A stretch of 53,080 nt of DNA, from positions 1 through 53,080 of the forward strand of contig CAMRBQ010000009.1 in NCBI GenBank assembly GCA_947040495.1, given 5' to 3'. The DNA is from an uncultured Spirochaetia bacterium (GTDB lineage Bacteria; Spirochaetota; Brachyspiria; Brachyspirales; Brachyspiraceae). Made by a program: the position numbers and the translations under genes. A model generated the notes under the pieces. It saw only the letters and a program-made list of their open reading frames with translations, was not told where the DNA came from and made no database searches. Shown in pieces: positions 17,266 to 26,931 of this stretch. Every line of letters starts with the position of its first letter. Within the stretch, counting starts at the first letter, position 1.

Positions 17266-18216
17266 ATGGATATATTACATATGGATTTTTCAAATAAATA
17301 TAGAATAATAACGAGAAGTGATTTTGATGGTCTTGCTAGTGTTGTGATATTAAGGCATGCGGGATTAGACATAGAGTCTATATTATTTGTGCATCCAAAG
17401 GATATGCAAGATAATAAAATACCTGTGTCGGATAAAGATATAACTATTAATTTACCTTATGTAAATGGTGTTTATTTTGCTTTTGATCATCATGAAAGTG
17501 AGAGGCAAAGAACAGGAAATAAGGTTAATTTTGTTTCAGATTCAAAGGCATCGTCTACTGCTCGTTTAATATATAATTATTATAAAGAAGATTATGATTT
17601 ATCGGGTATTTCGAAAGATATGCTTGAGGCTGTTGATAAATTAGATTCCGCTAATTTAAGACCTTCAGATATATTGAAACCATCTGGCTGGATATTGCTT
17701 GGTTTTATAATGGATGCTCGAACAGGATTAGGGCACTTTAAAAATTTTAAAATATCAAATTATACACTTATGATGTCACTTATCGATTATTGTACTAAAT
17801 ATTCAGTAGATGAAATACTAGAAATTGCTGATGTCAAGGAGAGAATTGATGTTTATTTCAAATATGAAAATGAATATAAAAACCAGATAAATAGAATATC
17901 TAATATAAAAGAAAATTTATTAATATTAGATTTTAGAAAAGAAGATATAATATATCCAAGTAATCGCTTTATGCCATATGCTATGTTTTTAGATGTGAGT
18001 GTCTCTATGCATATACTTTGGGGTAGAGATAAAAAAAATGTGGTATGTGCTATGGGTAAGTCTATATTTAAAAAAACTTCTGAAGTAAATCTTGCTAATA
18101 TTGCAAGCGAATATGGTGGTGGTGGTCATATTGCTGCTGCTACTTGCCAATTGCCTATCGATATAGCTGATGAAAAGATAGAAGAGATAGTAAATAAAAT
18201 AATATCGTCTAGATAA
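17266..18216 (+). CDS. DHH-family phosphoesterase
   Basis: 316 residues. The DHH domain shows TRSDFDGLAS, FDHHESE and SSTARLIY, which supply the metal-binding Asp and His residues. The DHHA1 domain follows, with GGGGHIAAATC near residue 285. Relatives include RecJ, the oligoribonuclease NrnA, cyclic-di-AMP phosphodiesterase and exopolyphosphatases. The short form without membrane or PAS parts is closest to NrnA/exopolyphosphatase-like enzymes, but the substrate is not settled. The start could be 17266 or the ATG at 17281; neither has a strong ribosome site. rdgB follows 42 bases on and they likely share a transcript. Confidence 0.85.
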   Translation: MDILHMDFSNKYRIITRSDFDGLASVVILRHAGLDIESILFVHPKDMQDNKIPVSDKDITINLPYVNGVYFAFDHHESERQRTGNKVNFVSDSKASSTARLIYNYYKEDYDLSGISKDMLEAVDKLDSANLRPSDILKPSGWILLGFIMDARTGLGHFKNFKISNYTLMMSLIDYCTKYSVDEILEIADVKERIDVYFKYENEYKNQINRISNIKENLLILDFRKEDIIYPSNRFMPYAMFLDVSVSMHILWGRDKKNVVCAMGKSIFKKTSEVNLANIASEYGGGGHIAAATCQLPIDIADEKIEEIVNKIISSR

Positions 18217-18258
18217 TTTACTATATATTAAAATATAAGTTTTAAAGTGAAACATAAA

Positions 18259-18867
18259 ATGATAGAAAAGATAATATTTGCAAGCAAAAATAAACATAAA
18301 ATAGAAGAAATAAAAAATATGTTTTCAGGCTCTGTCAAAAATATTATACCATTGGATGATGAGTATGACGATATAATTGAAGATGGTAATTCTTTTTATG
18401 AAAATGCATTTATAAAGTCTAACCATGTATATAAAAATTTAAATACAGTCTCTCTAGGAGATGATTCTGGGCTATGTATAGAGGCATTAGATGGAAAGCC
18501 CGGTATATTCAGTGCTCGTTATGCTGGAGAGCAAGCAACACAAGAACAAAAAATAGAAAAAATTTTAATAGAAATGAATAATGTTTCAGATATAGAGAAG
18601 CGTAAAGCATATTTTGCAACATCAGCTGTTCTAATAATTTCAGATAATCTACTTATACATACAAAGGGATTTGTATATGGTCTCATTAGTTTTGAGCCAC
18701 ATGGTAGTGATGGCTTTGGATACGATCCTATCTTTATACCCGATGGATATGATAAAACATTTGCTGAGCTTGGTAGCGAGATAAAAAACTCTATCAGCCA
18801 TAGGTATATAGCTATGGCAAAAATGAGCAATATTATTTCAAATATGTATAGTTATGCTAATAGATAA
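18259..18867 (+). CDS. rdgB: XTP/dITP diphosphatase (RdgB/HAM1)
   Basis: 202 residues, usual for the family. The N-terminus IIFASKNKHKIEEIK matches the nucleotide-binding LVLATxNxxKxxE start. Also seen are GDDSGLCIEALDGKPGI, FSARYAG, GSDGFGYDPIF and SHRYIAM, the full set of HAM1 signatures. It removes deaminated purine triphosphates (ITP, dITP, XTP) from the pool. The ATG at 18259 is preferred over a GTG at 18247 because it gives the family's normal N-terminus. It converges on the ABC permease gene with only 35 bases between and no clear terminator. Confidence 0.95.
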   Translation: MIEKIIFASKNKHKIEEIKNMFSGSVKNIIPLDDEYDDIIEDGNSFYENAFIKSNHVYKNLNTVSLGDDSGLCIEALDGKPGIFSARYAGEQATQEQKIEKILIEMNNVSDIEKRKAYFATSAVLIISDNLLIHTKGFVYGLISFEPHGSDGFGYDPIFIPDGYDKTFAELGSEIKNSISHRYIAMAKMSNIISNMYSYANR

Positions 18868-18902
18868 TCACTTATATAACAAATAAACTAGAATAAAAAT
18901 AA

Positions 18903-19796
18903 TTAGCCTTTTAATGCACCAGATAACATGCCTTTTATAATTTGCTTATTAAATATAAGGTAAAGTACAATTATAGGGAACATTGATATAGCCATTAAAG
19001 TCATCTGTCTTGGGAAGCTTTGTATATATTGGCCTTTAAGTAATGTTAGCCCCAAAGGTAGTGTTCTATACTCATCACTTGAAATTAATGTTAGAGCAAA
19101 TGAGTATTCATTCCAACAAACAAAAGCCTGCATAAGACCCACAGTAGCCAATATAGGTATACATAGAGGGAATATTATTGAAAACATTGTTCTTGTTAGA
19201 CTGCTTCCATCAATAGCGGCAGCCTCTTCTAATTCACGTGGTATACTTCTTATATATCCTTGTATCAAAAACACTGCAGCAGAAACTCCAAATGATACAT
19301 ATGGTAGTATTAATGTAAATGACTTATCAACTAAATTAAATGTATTAAACCATATATATATTGGAACAAGTAGGGCATGTATTGGTATAAGCATTCCGAC
19401 TAAATATGCCTTAGATAAAAACCTTATACTTTTAAAGTGTTTATCAAATCTTGCTATAAAATACCCTGCAATAAATCCTATTGAAATTATAAAGATAATA
19501 GAAATAAGTGTTATGATTAAACTATTCAACATATATTTTGTGATAATTCCATCTGTCAACAGCTCTATATAATTATCAAGATGTATTTCTTTTGGTAAAG
19601 TTAGAACATTTGAATTAAAAGCGAGATCATCTTTGAATGATGAATATACAAGCCAGACAATAGGGAATACACAGCTTAATGAAAATAATACTAGAAAAAT
19701 ATTTAAGGCACCTGTTGCTAATACTTCAATTACTTTCTTAAATTTAAGTTTTATATACTTATTATCTATATTTTTGATATCGCCTATATTTTTCAT
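18903..19796 (-). CDS. Carbohydrate ABC transporter permease, MalG type
   Basis: 297 residues with six membrane segments. The EAA loop EAAAIDGSSLTRTMFSIIFP (about residues 192-211), which docks the ATPase, is intact, and the C-terminus IKGMLSGALKG is typical of CUT1 permeases. It forms the channel of the sugar importer with the permease at 19822-20709. AGAGAGG lies seven bases before the ATG. It is the last gene of a five-gene leftward operon for glycoside use. Confidence 0.95.
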   Translation of the reverse strand: MKNIGDIKNIDNKYIKLKFKKVIEVLATGALNIFLVLFSLSCVFPIVWLVYSSFKDDLAFNSNVLTLPKEIHLDNYIELLTDGIITKYMLNSLIITLISIIFIISIGFIAGYFIARFDKHFKSIRFLSKAYLVGMLIPIHALLVPIYIWFNTFNLVDKSFTLILPYVSFGVSAAVFLIQGYIRSIPRELEEAAAIDGSSLTRTMFSIIFPLCIPILATVGLMQAFVCWNEYSFALTLISSDEYRTLPLGLTLLKGQYIQSFPRQMTLMAISMFPIIVLYLIFNKQIIKGMLSGALKG

Positions 19797-19821
19797 AGAA
19801 ATGCCTCTCTAATATTCTTGT

Positions 19822-20709
19822 TTAGTCTTTGTTAAATTTTTTAGTTATAAATCCTGCAATAAGCAATATTATTAAAGATATAAATAATATTGCTACAGAT
19901 AAAGCCGCCCCATATCCGAGTTTATAGTGTAAAAAAGAGCTTTGATATGCATATAATGCTATTAGATTACTTGCATTCCCTGGTCCTCCCGCGGTCATGG
20001 TTATAACATGGTCAAATGATTTCATGCTGCCAGAAAAACACAGTATTACGCAAACTGCAAATACATTTTTAAGCATCGGTAAAGTTATATACAAAGCCTT
20101 TTGAAACACATTAGCACCATCAATTTCAGCCATTTCAAATATAGATGTATCAATAGCACCAAATCCTGCAAGGAATATAATTAAATATGTTCCTATATAT
20201 TGCCATACCATAGCAATACAAACGAGTGTCATAACAAGATTAGGATTGCTTAGCCATGCTTGTTTTAAATCGCCCATTCCAAAAAATTCTAGGAAAAAAT
20301 TTATAAGCCCATAATTATAATCATAAAGTATAGACCAAACAAAACCTATTATAACAGAAGATAAAATAGAGGGAAAATATATGGTAGACCTATGTAAATT
20401 TTTAAATTTTATATACTTAGTATTTAATAATACCGCTATAAAAAAAGCTATTCCAACTTGAACAACTATTGAAAACACAACCACATAAAAATTATTTGAT
20501 AAAGATTTCCAAAATATCTCATCTCCTAATATATCTATGTAGTTTTTGAACCCAATAAATTCTTTTTTTGGACCACCGCTCCATTTAAAAAAGCCATAAT
20601 AAATAGCCATAACAATCGGTATTAAAACTGTAAATCCATATATGACGAAGCTTGGAAGCAGATAAAGGGTTACCTGCTTTTTGCTTGGGATAAGATTGTT
20701 ATTTGCCAT
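19822..20709 (-). CDS. Carbohydrate ABC transporter permease, MalF/UgpA type
   Basis: 295 residues with six membrane segments. The EAA-type loop is EMAEIDGANVFQKALYITLP, and TMTAGGPGNASN is the conserved segment of this permease group. It pairs with the MalG-type permease 25 bases downstream. GAGG precedes the ATG by eight bases. Confidence 0.95.
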   Translation of the reverse strand: MANNNLIPSKKQVTLYLLPSFVIYGFTVLIPIVMAIYYGFFKWSGGPKKEFIGFKNYIDILGDEIFWKSLSNNFYVVVFSIVVQVGIAFFIAVLLNTKYIKFKNLHRSTIYFPSILSSVIIGFVWSILYDYNYGLINFFLEFFGMGDLKQAWLSNPNLVMTLVCIAMVWQYIGTYLIIFLAGFGAIDTSIFEMAEIDGANVFQKALYITLPMLKNVFAVCVILCFSGSMKSFDHVITMTAGGPGNASNLIALYAYQSSFLHYKLGYGAALSVAILFISLIILLIAGFITKKFNKD

Positions 20710-20745
20710 ATTATTTTCCTCTATGATATCATAAATTGATACTGC

Positions 20746-22074
20746 TTAGTTATTATATGCTTCATCATATGATTTTTGCATATCTATAGCAGCATCTTCT
20801 GGGGTTTTTGTTCCATTTAGTATTTCTTGAAAATTATTATTCATAATCTGAATTAGTGCAGGTTGTAACCAAACATCATATACTGGTATAGTTTCATATT
20901 CATCTGTAAGTGTTAAATAATTTTGTCTTATAGGATTAAATTTGCTTATATCTATTTCAGATTTATTTGGACCAGGTTCTCCAAATTCTGCTATACCATC
21001 AGATAGATTTTTTCCGCCGAGTTCAAAAATAAGCTCTATTGCCTTTTCTCTTTTTTTACCCTCTAGCTTACTATTTATAGCAAAGAACCAGCCCGCACCG
21101 CCTGATGATGCCATAGGATTACCCTTTAAATTGTTGCCCGATGGGGATGGTAAAGAGGCAAGCCCTATATTTGTAGCCATATGTTTTGTTATCTCATTTG
21201 TTATATCTCTATTTATTGGCCCCATAAACCAATAGCCTTCGATTGTTGCAGCATACTTTTCTGTTAGGAATAGTGATTGTGTTTGATTATTATTTATTGA
21301 ATTATAATCAGCATTAAAGAGATTTTCCTCTCCAAATTTCTTAGTCATTTCTAATACTTTAATAAAATCTTCATCTGTGAATTTAGCGCCCTCATTCTTT
21401 ATAAGAGATTGTGTCCATTCTGAACCTGTGAATCTATCTCCCAATGTTGATATAATACATGAGTTATAAGGCCATTTATCTCTATTTCCTAAGCCAATAG
21501 CTGGTATCTTCTTAGATTTGAAGTATTGATTTGCTTCAAATATTTCATCCCAAGTTTTTGGGAACTCATCATATCCTGCTTCCTTCCACATTCTTTTATT
21601 GTAATAAACATAGCAGGTATAGGCATTGCCTTCTATAGGTGTGCCATATATTTTGCCATCCATTGTGATCGAGCCAAATATTTTGTCATAGTATGTATCT
21701 TTAAATTCATAATTTTCTAAATCAGCTGTTAAGTCTGAAACAAGCTCATTATCTACAAATGTTTTAGTCCAAGGGCCTTTGATTATAAACACATCAGGTA
21801 AATCATCAGCAGCTGCTAATGATTGTATCTTGATTTGATAGTCATCATGTCCCATAGCTGTCATATTAAGTTTAACATTGGTATTTTCTTTTTCATATTT
21901 GTCAAATAACTTATGAATAACGGTCGCTTTTGGGTCTATGCCAATAGCAGCCTCCGTCATAAAATGCATAACTGTAAGTTCAATACTTCCATCGTCTACT
22001 TTTGGCTTAGAACATCCAATAGATGTCAAAATTAATATCAAAGACAATGCCATAAATAGTAATATTTTTTTCAT
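20746..22074 (-). CDS. Sugar-binding lipoprotein of an ABC importer
   Basis: About 442 residues. The signal peptide ends in a lipobox (LTSIGCS), so it is membrane-anchored outside the cell. The body matches family 1 extracellular solute-binding proteins: TAMGHDDYQIKIQSLAAADD, PDVFIIKG, YTCYVYYNKRMWKEAGYDE. It should capture an oligosaccharide for the two permeases downstream. The ATG at 22074 is preferred because GGAGG stands five bases before; the ATG at 22086 overlaps that site. No ATP-binding subunit gene is present in the operon, so a shared MsmK/UgpC-type ATPase is likely encoded elsewhere. Confidence 0.93.
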   Translation of the reverse strand: MKKILLFMALSLILILTSIGCSKPKVDDGSIELTVMHFMTEAAIGIDPKATVIHKLFDKYEKENTNVKLNMTAMGHDDYQIKIQSLAAADDLPDVFIIKGPWTKTFVDNELVSDLTADLENYEFKDTYYDKIFGSITMDGKIYGTPIEGNAYTCYVYYNKRMWKEAGYDEFPKTWDEIFEANQYFKSKKIPAIGLGNRDKWPYNSCIISTLGDRFTGSEWTQSLIKNEGAKFTDEDFIKVLEMTKKFGEENLFNADYNSINNNQTQSLFLTEKYAATIEGYWFMGPINRDITNEITKHMATNIGLASLPSPSGNNLKGNPMASSGGAGWFFAINSKLEGKKREKAIELIFELGGKNLSDGIAEFGEPGPNKSEIDISKFNPIRQNYLTLTDEYETIPVYDVWLQPALIQIMNNNFQEILNGTKTPEDAAIDMQKSYDEAYNN

Positions 22075-22117
22075 ACTTTCCTCCATGTTTTTATTAAAAT
22101 CTCAAACAAAATTATCA

Positions 22118-24442
22118 TTATGGATAAATAATTTTATCCAAATCATATCCAATCTTTTCAAGCAGTCTAATATATTTTTCTTTATTGAATGGGACTGTGC
22201 CTACTAGGTAATGATTTTCACCACTATAGTTTTGTCCTTTCCATTCTAATAATAAAATATCCCCATTTTCAGATTCAGAAATATTCATAATATTTTGTGT
22301 TGTTGCTGCTTTTGATAATATATTAGACTTTGCTATTATCTTGTCGGTTGCAATATTTTTCACGGTATACTCTAGGGATTCATTTTGTTGTGTATCATTT
22401 GCAACATATAGGTTATAGATTCCATCATTAGGGCCATCAATCATCATACAAATAGGTTGTTGAGATTGCTTTATATAATAGTAAGCGAGTTTTTTTTCAA
22501 AATAATAGTCTACAACAGCATCAGAGAATTGAGGGCAACCATCTATAATATTCCACCAAATAATACCTGTAGTTCTCCATTTTTTCATTCTGAATCTTTC
22601 GATAAAATATTTTTTTGCTTCAGCCTGAGATATTTGGCTTAGTAAAGAAAATTCTTCAATTGTACTCGCATCTTCTCCAAATAAAACTTTTATTTGATTT
22701 GCCATAAGCTCTATTCTGTAGGCATATGGTTCATCAATATCGGTTGTTGGTGATGATGCATGTAAAAGCCATTCTTCATTATTTTTATATGGCCATAGAT
22801 TATTTTCAGATATGAATTTTTTTATAGATTTAACAGAAGGGCATCCATGATAACCTATTTCACTTGCAAAATGTGCTAGGGCATTTTTGTAGAAATCACT
22901 TTTAAAATAATCTCTAGGACCCCATAGATGGTCTTCTGAAATGTACTTCAAACCTTTGTTAATACATTGCTTATCTACATATGGGGAACTTGGTAAAAAA
23001 TCTCTTATAAAATCATGCATTCTTATAAGATAAGGCATAAGTTCTCTTGTGATAATATTTGTATTTGGGTCGACTATACCGCCAGACCAATCACAGGCAC
23101 AGTCGCATTCATTGTCGCCAGCCCATAATATGAGAGAGGCATGTTGTCTAAGCCTTTTTATTACTTGCTCTATTTCTATAGATAGTCTGTTTAAAAAATC
23201 AGCATCTTGTGGGTACATGCCACAGCCAAGCATAAAATCTTGCCATATCATAAATCCATTTTCATCACATGTTTGATAGAATAGCTCATCTTCATAGTAG
23301 CCACCACCCCAAACACGTATCATATTGCAGCCGATATCATCAACTAAGTCTAATGCTTTAGATATTTTTGCTTTTGATTGTGAAGGGAGGCTATCAAGTG
23401 GCACCCAGTTAGTTCCAAGAATAAATATTTTTTTATGATTGATGATGAAACAAAATTTGCCATTGCCATTTTCATCCGTTACATTTGTTCTATCTAATTT
23501 AACTGTCCTTATACCCATTTTAAAGCATTTTTCATCTATTATTGTACTGTTATCTTTGATAAGTCTCACATTTATTTCATATAGATTTTGTTCACCACTA
23601 CCCTTTGGCCACCATAGCATAGGGTTGTCTATTGTAAAATCTATTTTATTTGCTTTTGACCAAATTCTCTGAGTTTTTGTAAATGTACTATTAGAGCATT
23701 TGCCTGTTATCTCTATTCTAAAATCTTTATATGCTTGTCTATTTAAATCCAACTGATAAAATAATTGCATTCTACAATTAGAATAATCTTTTTCCAAAGC
23801 CACAGTATAAAGGTATGTTTCAGATATTTTTATTTTTTTATCTTCTTTTAAGAAAACATCCTTCCAAATACCACCGCTTAATATACGAGGAAAAATATCC
23901 CAGCCAGACATATAATTTGCTTTTCTTACATACATATTGTCATAATTATATTTTTGAGCAAATGTATAGGCGACGTTTTTGTACTCTGATGCTTTTATAG
24001 CCATAGGAATAATATGAACAAATATTTCATTGCTCCCATGACATAGTCCATTAGCTTTTATCTCATATTCTAGAAACATATTATCTGTACTTGCGATTAA
24101 TTTTTTATTTAGATAAATATTAGAAAATGTATCTATGCCTTTAAATTCTAACAATGCATCTTCTAAATTAAAATCATTTTCTACATCGAATGTCTTAGAA
24201 TAAAAAAGATGTGTCATTTCAAAGTCTTGCGCAAGTAGTAGATTTTTACCAAAAAATATATCTTCTAATAGATTCTCTCTTTGCAAATCTATTTCAAAGT
24301 TTGATGGAACAATGCTATCAATAATTTTTATATTATTATCTTCTATATCTTTGATGCTAGATATATTTCCTTTTACATTTAAAAAATCTTTATCATCAAT
24401 TAGGGCGAGTTTATAATTTCCGCTTATGTTTATTTTTTTCAT
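22118..24442 (-). CDS. Beta-mannosidase-like glycoside hydrolase (GH2)
   Basis: 774 residues, normal for GH2 beta-mannosidases, with a sugar-binding jelly-roll, an Ig-like domain and a TIM barrel. WVPLDSLPSQ, MIRVWGGGYYEDELFYQTCD and GFMIWQDFMLGC are highly typical of this group. The acid/base Glu is in WAGDNECD and the nucleophile is probably the Glu of ASEIGYHGCPS. There is no signal peptide, so it acts in the cytoplasm on imported oligosaccharides, releasing beta-linked mannose. AAAGGA lies nine bases before the ATG. Its place between the ROK kinase and the importer supports a mannoside pathway; the exact glycan is unknown. Confidence 0.92.
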   Translation of the reverse strand: MKKINISGNYKLALIDDKDFLNVKGNISSIKDIEDNNIKIIDSIVPSNFEIDLQRENLLEDIFFGKNLLLAQDFEMTHLFYSKTFDVENDFNLEDALLEFKGIDTFSNIYLNKKLIASTDNMFLEYEIKANGLCHGSNEIFVHIIPMAIKASEYKNVAYTFAQKYNYDNMYVRKANYMSGWDIFPRILSGGIWKDVFLKEDKKIKISETYLYTVALEKDYSNCRMQLFYQLDLNRQAYKDFRIEITGKCSNSTFTKTQRIWSKANKIDFTIDNPMLWWPKGSGEQNLYEINVRLIKDNSTIIDEKCFKMGIRTVKLDRTNVTDENGNGKFCFIINHKKIFILGTNWVPLDSLPSQSKAKISKALDLVDDIGCNMIRVWGGGYYEDELFYQTCDENGFMIWQDFMLGCGMYPQDADFLNRLSIEIEQVIKRLRQHASLILWAGDNECDCACDWSGGIVDPNTNIITRELMPYLIRMHDFIRDFLPSSPYVDKQCINKGLKYISEDHLWGPRDYFKSDFYKNALAHFASEIGYHGCPSVKSIKKFISENNLWPYKNNEEWLLHASSPTTDIDEPYAYRIELMANQIKVLFGEDASTIEEFSLLSQISQAEAKKYFIERFRMKKWRTTGIIWWNIIDGCPQFSDAVVDYYFEKKLAYYYIKQSQQPICMMIDGPNDGIYNLYVANDTQQNESLEYTVKNIATDKIIAKSNILSKAATTQNIMNISESENGDILLLEWKGQNYSGENHYLVGTVPFNKEKYIRLLEKIGYDLDKIIYP

Positions 24443-24483
24443 TTGCTTATGTCCTTTGTTTATATCAAATTAAAATTTTAAAA

Positions 24484-25440
24484 TTACATATTATTTATAG
24501 CAACAGACAAACAGGCATAGTCACCTATTTTTTCATCCAAACTAGCAGGCTTTATGCTACATACTTGAGCCGATTGACTTATGGCTTCTTGCTTTATTAT
24601 TTCAATTGCCTTATCTCTAAGAAGAGGCTCATCCCTTGTATATATACTCCCTATGACAATGCATTCTGGGTTTAGCATATCAATTATAATAGAAAGCCCT
24701 TTGCCAAGATTGATAGCACATATATCTACTATCTCTTTTGCAATACTATCGCCATCTTTTGCTTGCTGAAAAACATACTTTGCTGTAAGTTTTTCAAAAT
24801 CATTTTCATCTTTACAAAATGAAACACTTTGATTATTATTCCATTTTTCTTTTATGACTATTTGTGAAAGATTTTTTATTCCACCGCCACTACAATATCC
24901 TTCAAATGAGCCTTCCTTATTAAAGCCTATAGGACCATTATCTGTAAGCCTAATATGACCAACTTCGCCTGCCATTCCATTTGTACCTTCATACAATTTT
25001 CCATTTAATATTAAGCCCGCCCCAAGCCCTGTTCCAAATGTAAGAAATACCATATTACTAGTACCCTTGCCACTACCAAATTTCCATTCGGCTAAAGCAC
25101 AGGCATTGGCATCATTTTGTATATATGTTTTTAAGCCAAGTCTTTTTTCAAGTATATTTACTATCTCTATATTATCCCATAGGGGGAGGTTTGGGGGGCT
25201 CATGATTATTCCAAGTCTACTATCTAATGGTCCACCACAGCTTATACCAATAGAGATAAAGTTATCTTGCCCATGTTTGGTTTTTAATTCTTTTGACAGT
25301 TCTATTATTTTATCTATGATAATTTGAGGTTCTGTATCTCTGCCAGTTTTAAATGTAGCACGTTCAATTATATTGCATTTTTCATCGCCGACAACGATAG
25401 CGCATTTCGTACCGCCTATATCGATACCCAAGTATAGCAT
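24484..25440 (-). CDS. ROK-family sugar kinase
   Basis: 318 residues. GIDIGGTKCAIVVGD is the ATP-phosphate loop, and NDANACALAEW and GTGLGAGLILNG are the ROK sugar-binding and ATP motifs. The usual CxCGxxGCxE zinc site is absent: the segment reads GFNKEGSFEGYCSGGGI. That is a known variant in some anaerobe ROK kinases. It probably phosphorylates the monosaccharide freed by the mannosidase. It is the first gene of the operon, starting 247 bases from the divergent repressor. AAGG precedes the ATG. Confidence 0.9.
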   Translation of the reverse strand: MLYLGIDIGGTKCAIVVGDEKCNIIERATFKTGRDTEPQIIIDKIIELSKELKTKHGQDNFISIGISCGGPLDSRLGIIMSPPNLPLWDNIEIVNILEKRLGLKTYIQNDANACALAEWKFGSGKGTSNMVFLTFGTGLGAGLILNGKLYEGTNGMAGEVGHIRLTDNGPIGFNKEGSFEGYCSGGGIKNLSQIVIKEKWNNNQSVSFCKDENDFEKLTAKYVFQQAKDGDSIAKEIVDICAINLGKGLSIIIDMLNPECIVIGSIYTRDEPLLRDKAIEIIKQEAISQSAQVCSIKPASLDEKIGDYACLSVAINNM

Positions 25441-25509
25441 TTATATTTTCCTTATTAACATGAATGTTCTTATTCAGTATAGTAAATAAAATAGATAAAG
25501 TCAATACTG

Positions 25510-25522
25510 TTTACTAAGTAAA
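25510..25522. promoter_or_regulatory. Operator-like palindrome 1 (kinase side)
   Basis: TTTACTAAGTAAA is a 13-base palindrome around a central A. It lies 70 bases before the kinase start. A near copy sits at 25612. A divergent ROK repressor is the natural candidate to bind both; this is inference. Confidence 0.55.
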
Positions 25523-25611
25523 TTAAAAAAGGTTTTTATTTCTTAGAATATGTATTTTATATTGTTTTTTAAGCAGTTATAACTTATTATTATTGCTATT
25601 AGTAAGTTTTG

Positions 25612-25641
25612 TTTATTAAGTAAAGGGATTTAGTTTATAAT
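25612..25641 (+). promoter_or_regulatory. Operator-like palindrome 2 with repressor promoter
   Basis: TTTATTAAGTAAA (25612-25624) differs from palindrome 1 at one base. A TATAAT follows at 25636-25641, so the palindrome covers the -35 region of the ROK regulator's promoter. That position fits autorepression. Confidence 0.55.
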
Positions 25642-25686
25642 ATGATGTATAATTATATTATATTAAGAGTAAGATAAGGTTATATA

Positions 25687-26916
25687 ATGAGTGAAAAATT
25701 AGGCAATAATATTAAAGGTATAAAAGATAAAAATCGTGCTTTAATACTTAAACTTATAGCTATAAATAAAAATATATCACGAGTTGATATTTCTAGATTA
25801 ACTGGTCTTAGTAAGATGGGTATAAGTAATATTGTATCAGAACTTATTAGAGAAAATATGATAGAAGAAAAAGAGTCATATACAAATGGCGGGACAGTGA
25901 GCGAAGAGAATGGCTATATATTTGGTCGTCCACCTATAATGCTTTCAATATCAGAAAAGTCTCCTTGTATTTGTGGTATGCTTATAAAGCGTGGATTATG
26001 TGAGGTGATAATTTCAGATATTAGTGGTAAAATATATGATAAGGTTGTTTATAAATATGAAAATGAAATAACAGAAAAAGAATTATATGATATACTTATA
26101 AATGCTTTTTTTCAGATTAAAAATAAAACAAATAAAGATATTATAGCTATAGGTATTTCATCAATAGGTCCTGTAAATAGTAAGGCTGGTATAATACTTA
26201 ATCCGCCATTTTTTTATAATATCGAAAATGTTGAAATAACTAAAATGATGGAGGAGGGGACATCTATACCAACATTCCTTATTAATGATGCTAATGCTGC
26301 GGCTTTGGCTGAAAAATTATATGGTATAGGGAATAATTATAATAATTTTGTTTATCTTCATATAATGAATGGTATTGGTGCGGGCTTCATATTGGAAGGG
26401 CAGTTGTATGGTGGAGAGATTGGTCAAAGTGGTGAAATTGGTCATACATCTATTAATTTTTCTGGTCCTAAATGTATTTGTGGTAATACTGGTTGTCTTG
26501 AATTGTACGCAAATATTGAAAGAATGAATGAAAATATTTCTGAGTTAAGGCATATTTATAGTAGTTCTATATTAAATGAAGATAGAAAATTTACATGGAT
26601 AGAAATAATAGATGCTGCGAATTCTAATGATTATTTTGCCATACATATATTAGATGATTTTTGTAAATATATATCCTATGCCTTAGTAGATGTACTGAAT
26701 ATGCTCGATATTTCCTGCATTATAACAGGTTACGATTCAAATTTAGATGGGGATATTTTAGAAAAAATGCTAATTCGTCATGTTTCAAGTTCTATTTTAT
26801 ATTCAAAGTATAGAAATATTGATATTATACGCTCTAAATTTTTGGGTGATGCCCCATTAATAGGTGCTGTAGCATTTATATCTGATTTAATATTCAATTT
26901 AAATATTAAAATATAA
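25687..26916 (+). CDS. ROK-family transcriptional repressor
   Basis: 409 residues. The N-terminal winged helix-turn-helix (about residues 15-65, with ISRVDISRLTGLSKMGISNI) is of the NagC/XylR type. The ROK domain has DANAAALAEKL, GIGAGFILEGQLYGG and the complete zinc site CICGNTGCLE, unlike the neighbouring kinase. It should bind operators until a sugar or sugar phosphate releases it. It is divergent from the glycoside operon, and the two palindromes between them are the likely targets. AAGG lies seven bases before the ATG. Confidence 0.9.
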   Translation: MSEKLGNNIKGIKDKNRALILKLIAINKNISRVDISRLTGLSKMGISNIVSELIRENMIEEKESYTNGGTVSEENGYIFGRPPIMLSISEKSPCICGMLIKRGLCEVIISDISGKIYDKVVYKYENEITEKELYDILINAFFQIKNKTNKDIIAIGISSIGPVNSKAGIILNPPFFYNIENVEITKMMEEGTSIPTFLINDANAAALAEKLYGIGNNYNNFVYLHIMNGIGAGFILEGQLYGGEIGQSGEIGHTSINFSGPKCICGNTGCLELYANIERMNENISELRHIYSSSILNEDRKFTWIEIIDAANSNDYFAIHILDDFCKYISYALVDVLNMLDISCIITGYDSNLDGDILEKMLIRHVSSSILYSKYRNIDIIRSKFLGDAPLIGAVAFISDLIFNLNIKI

Positions 26917-26931
26917 TAATTAGCAAATATA

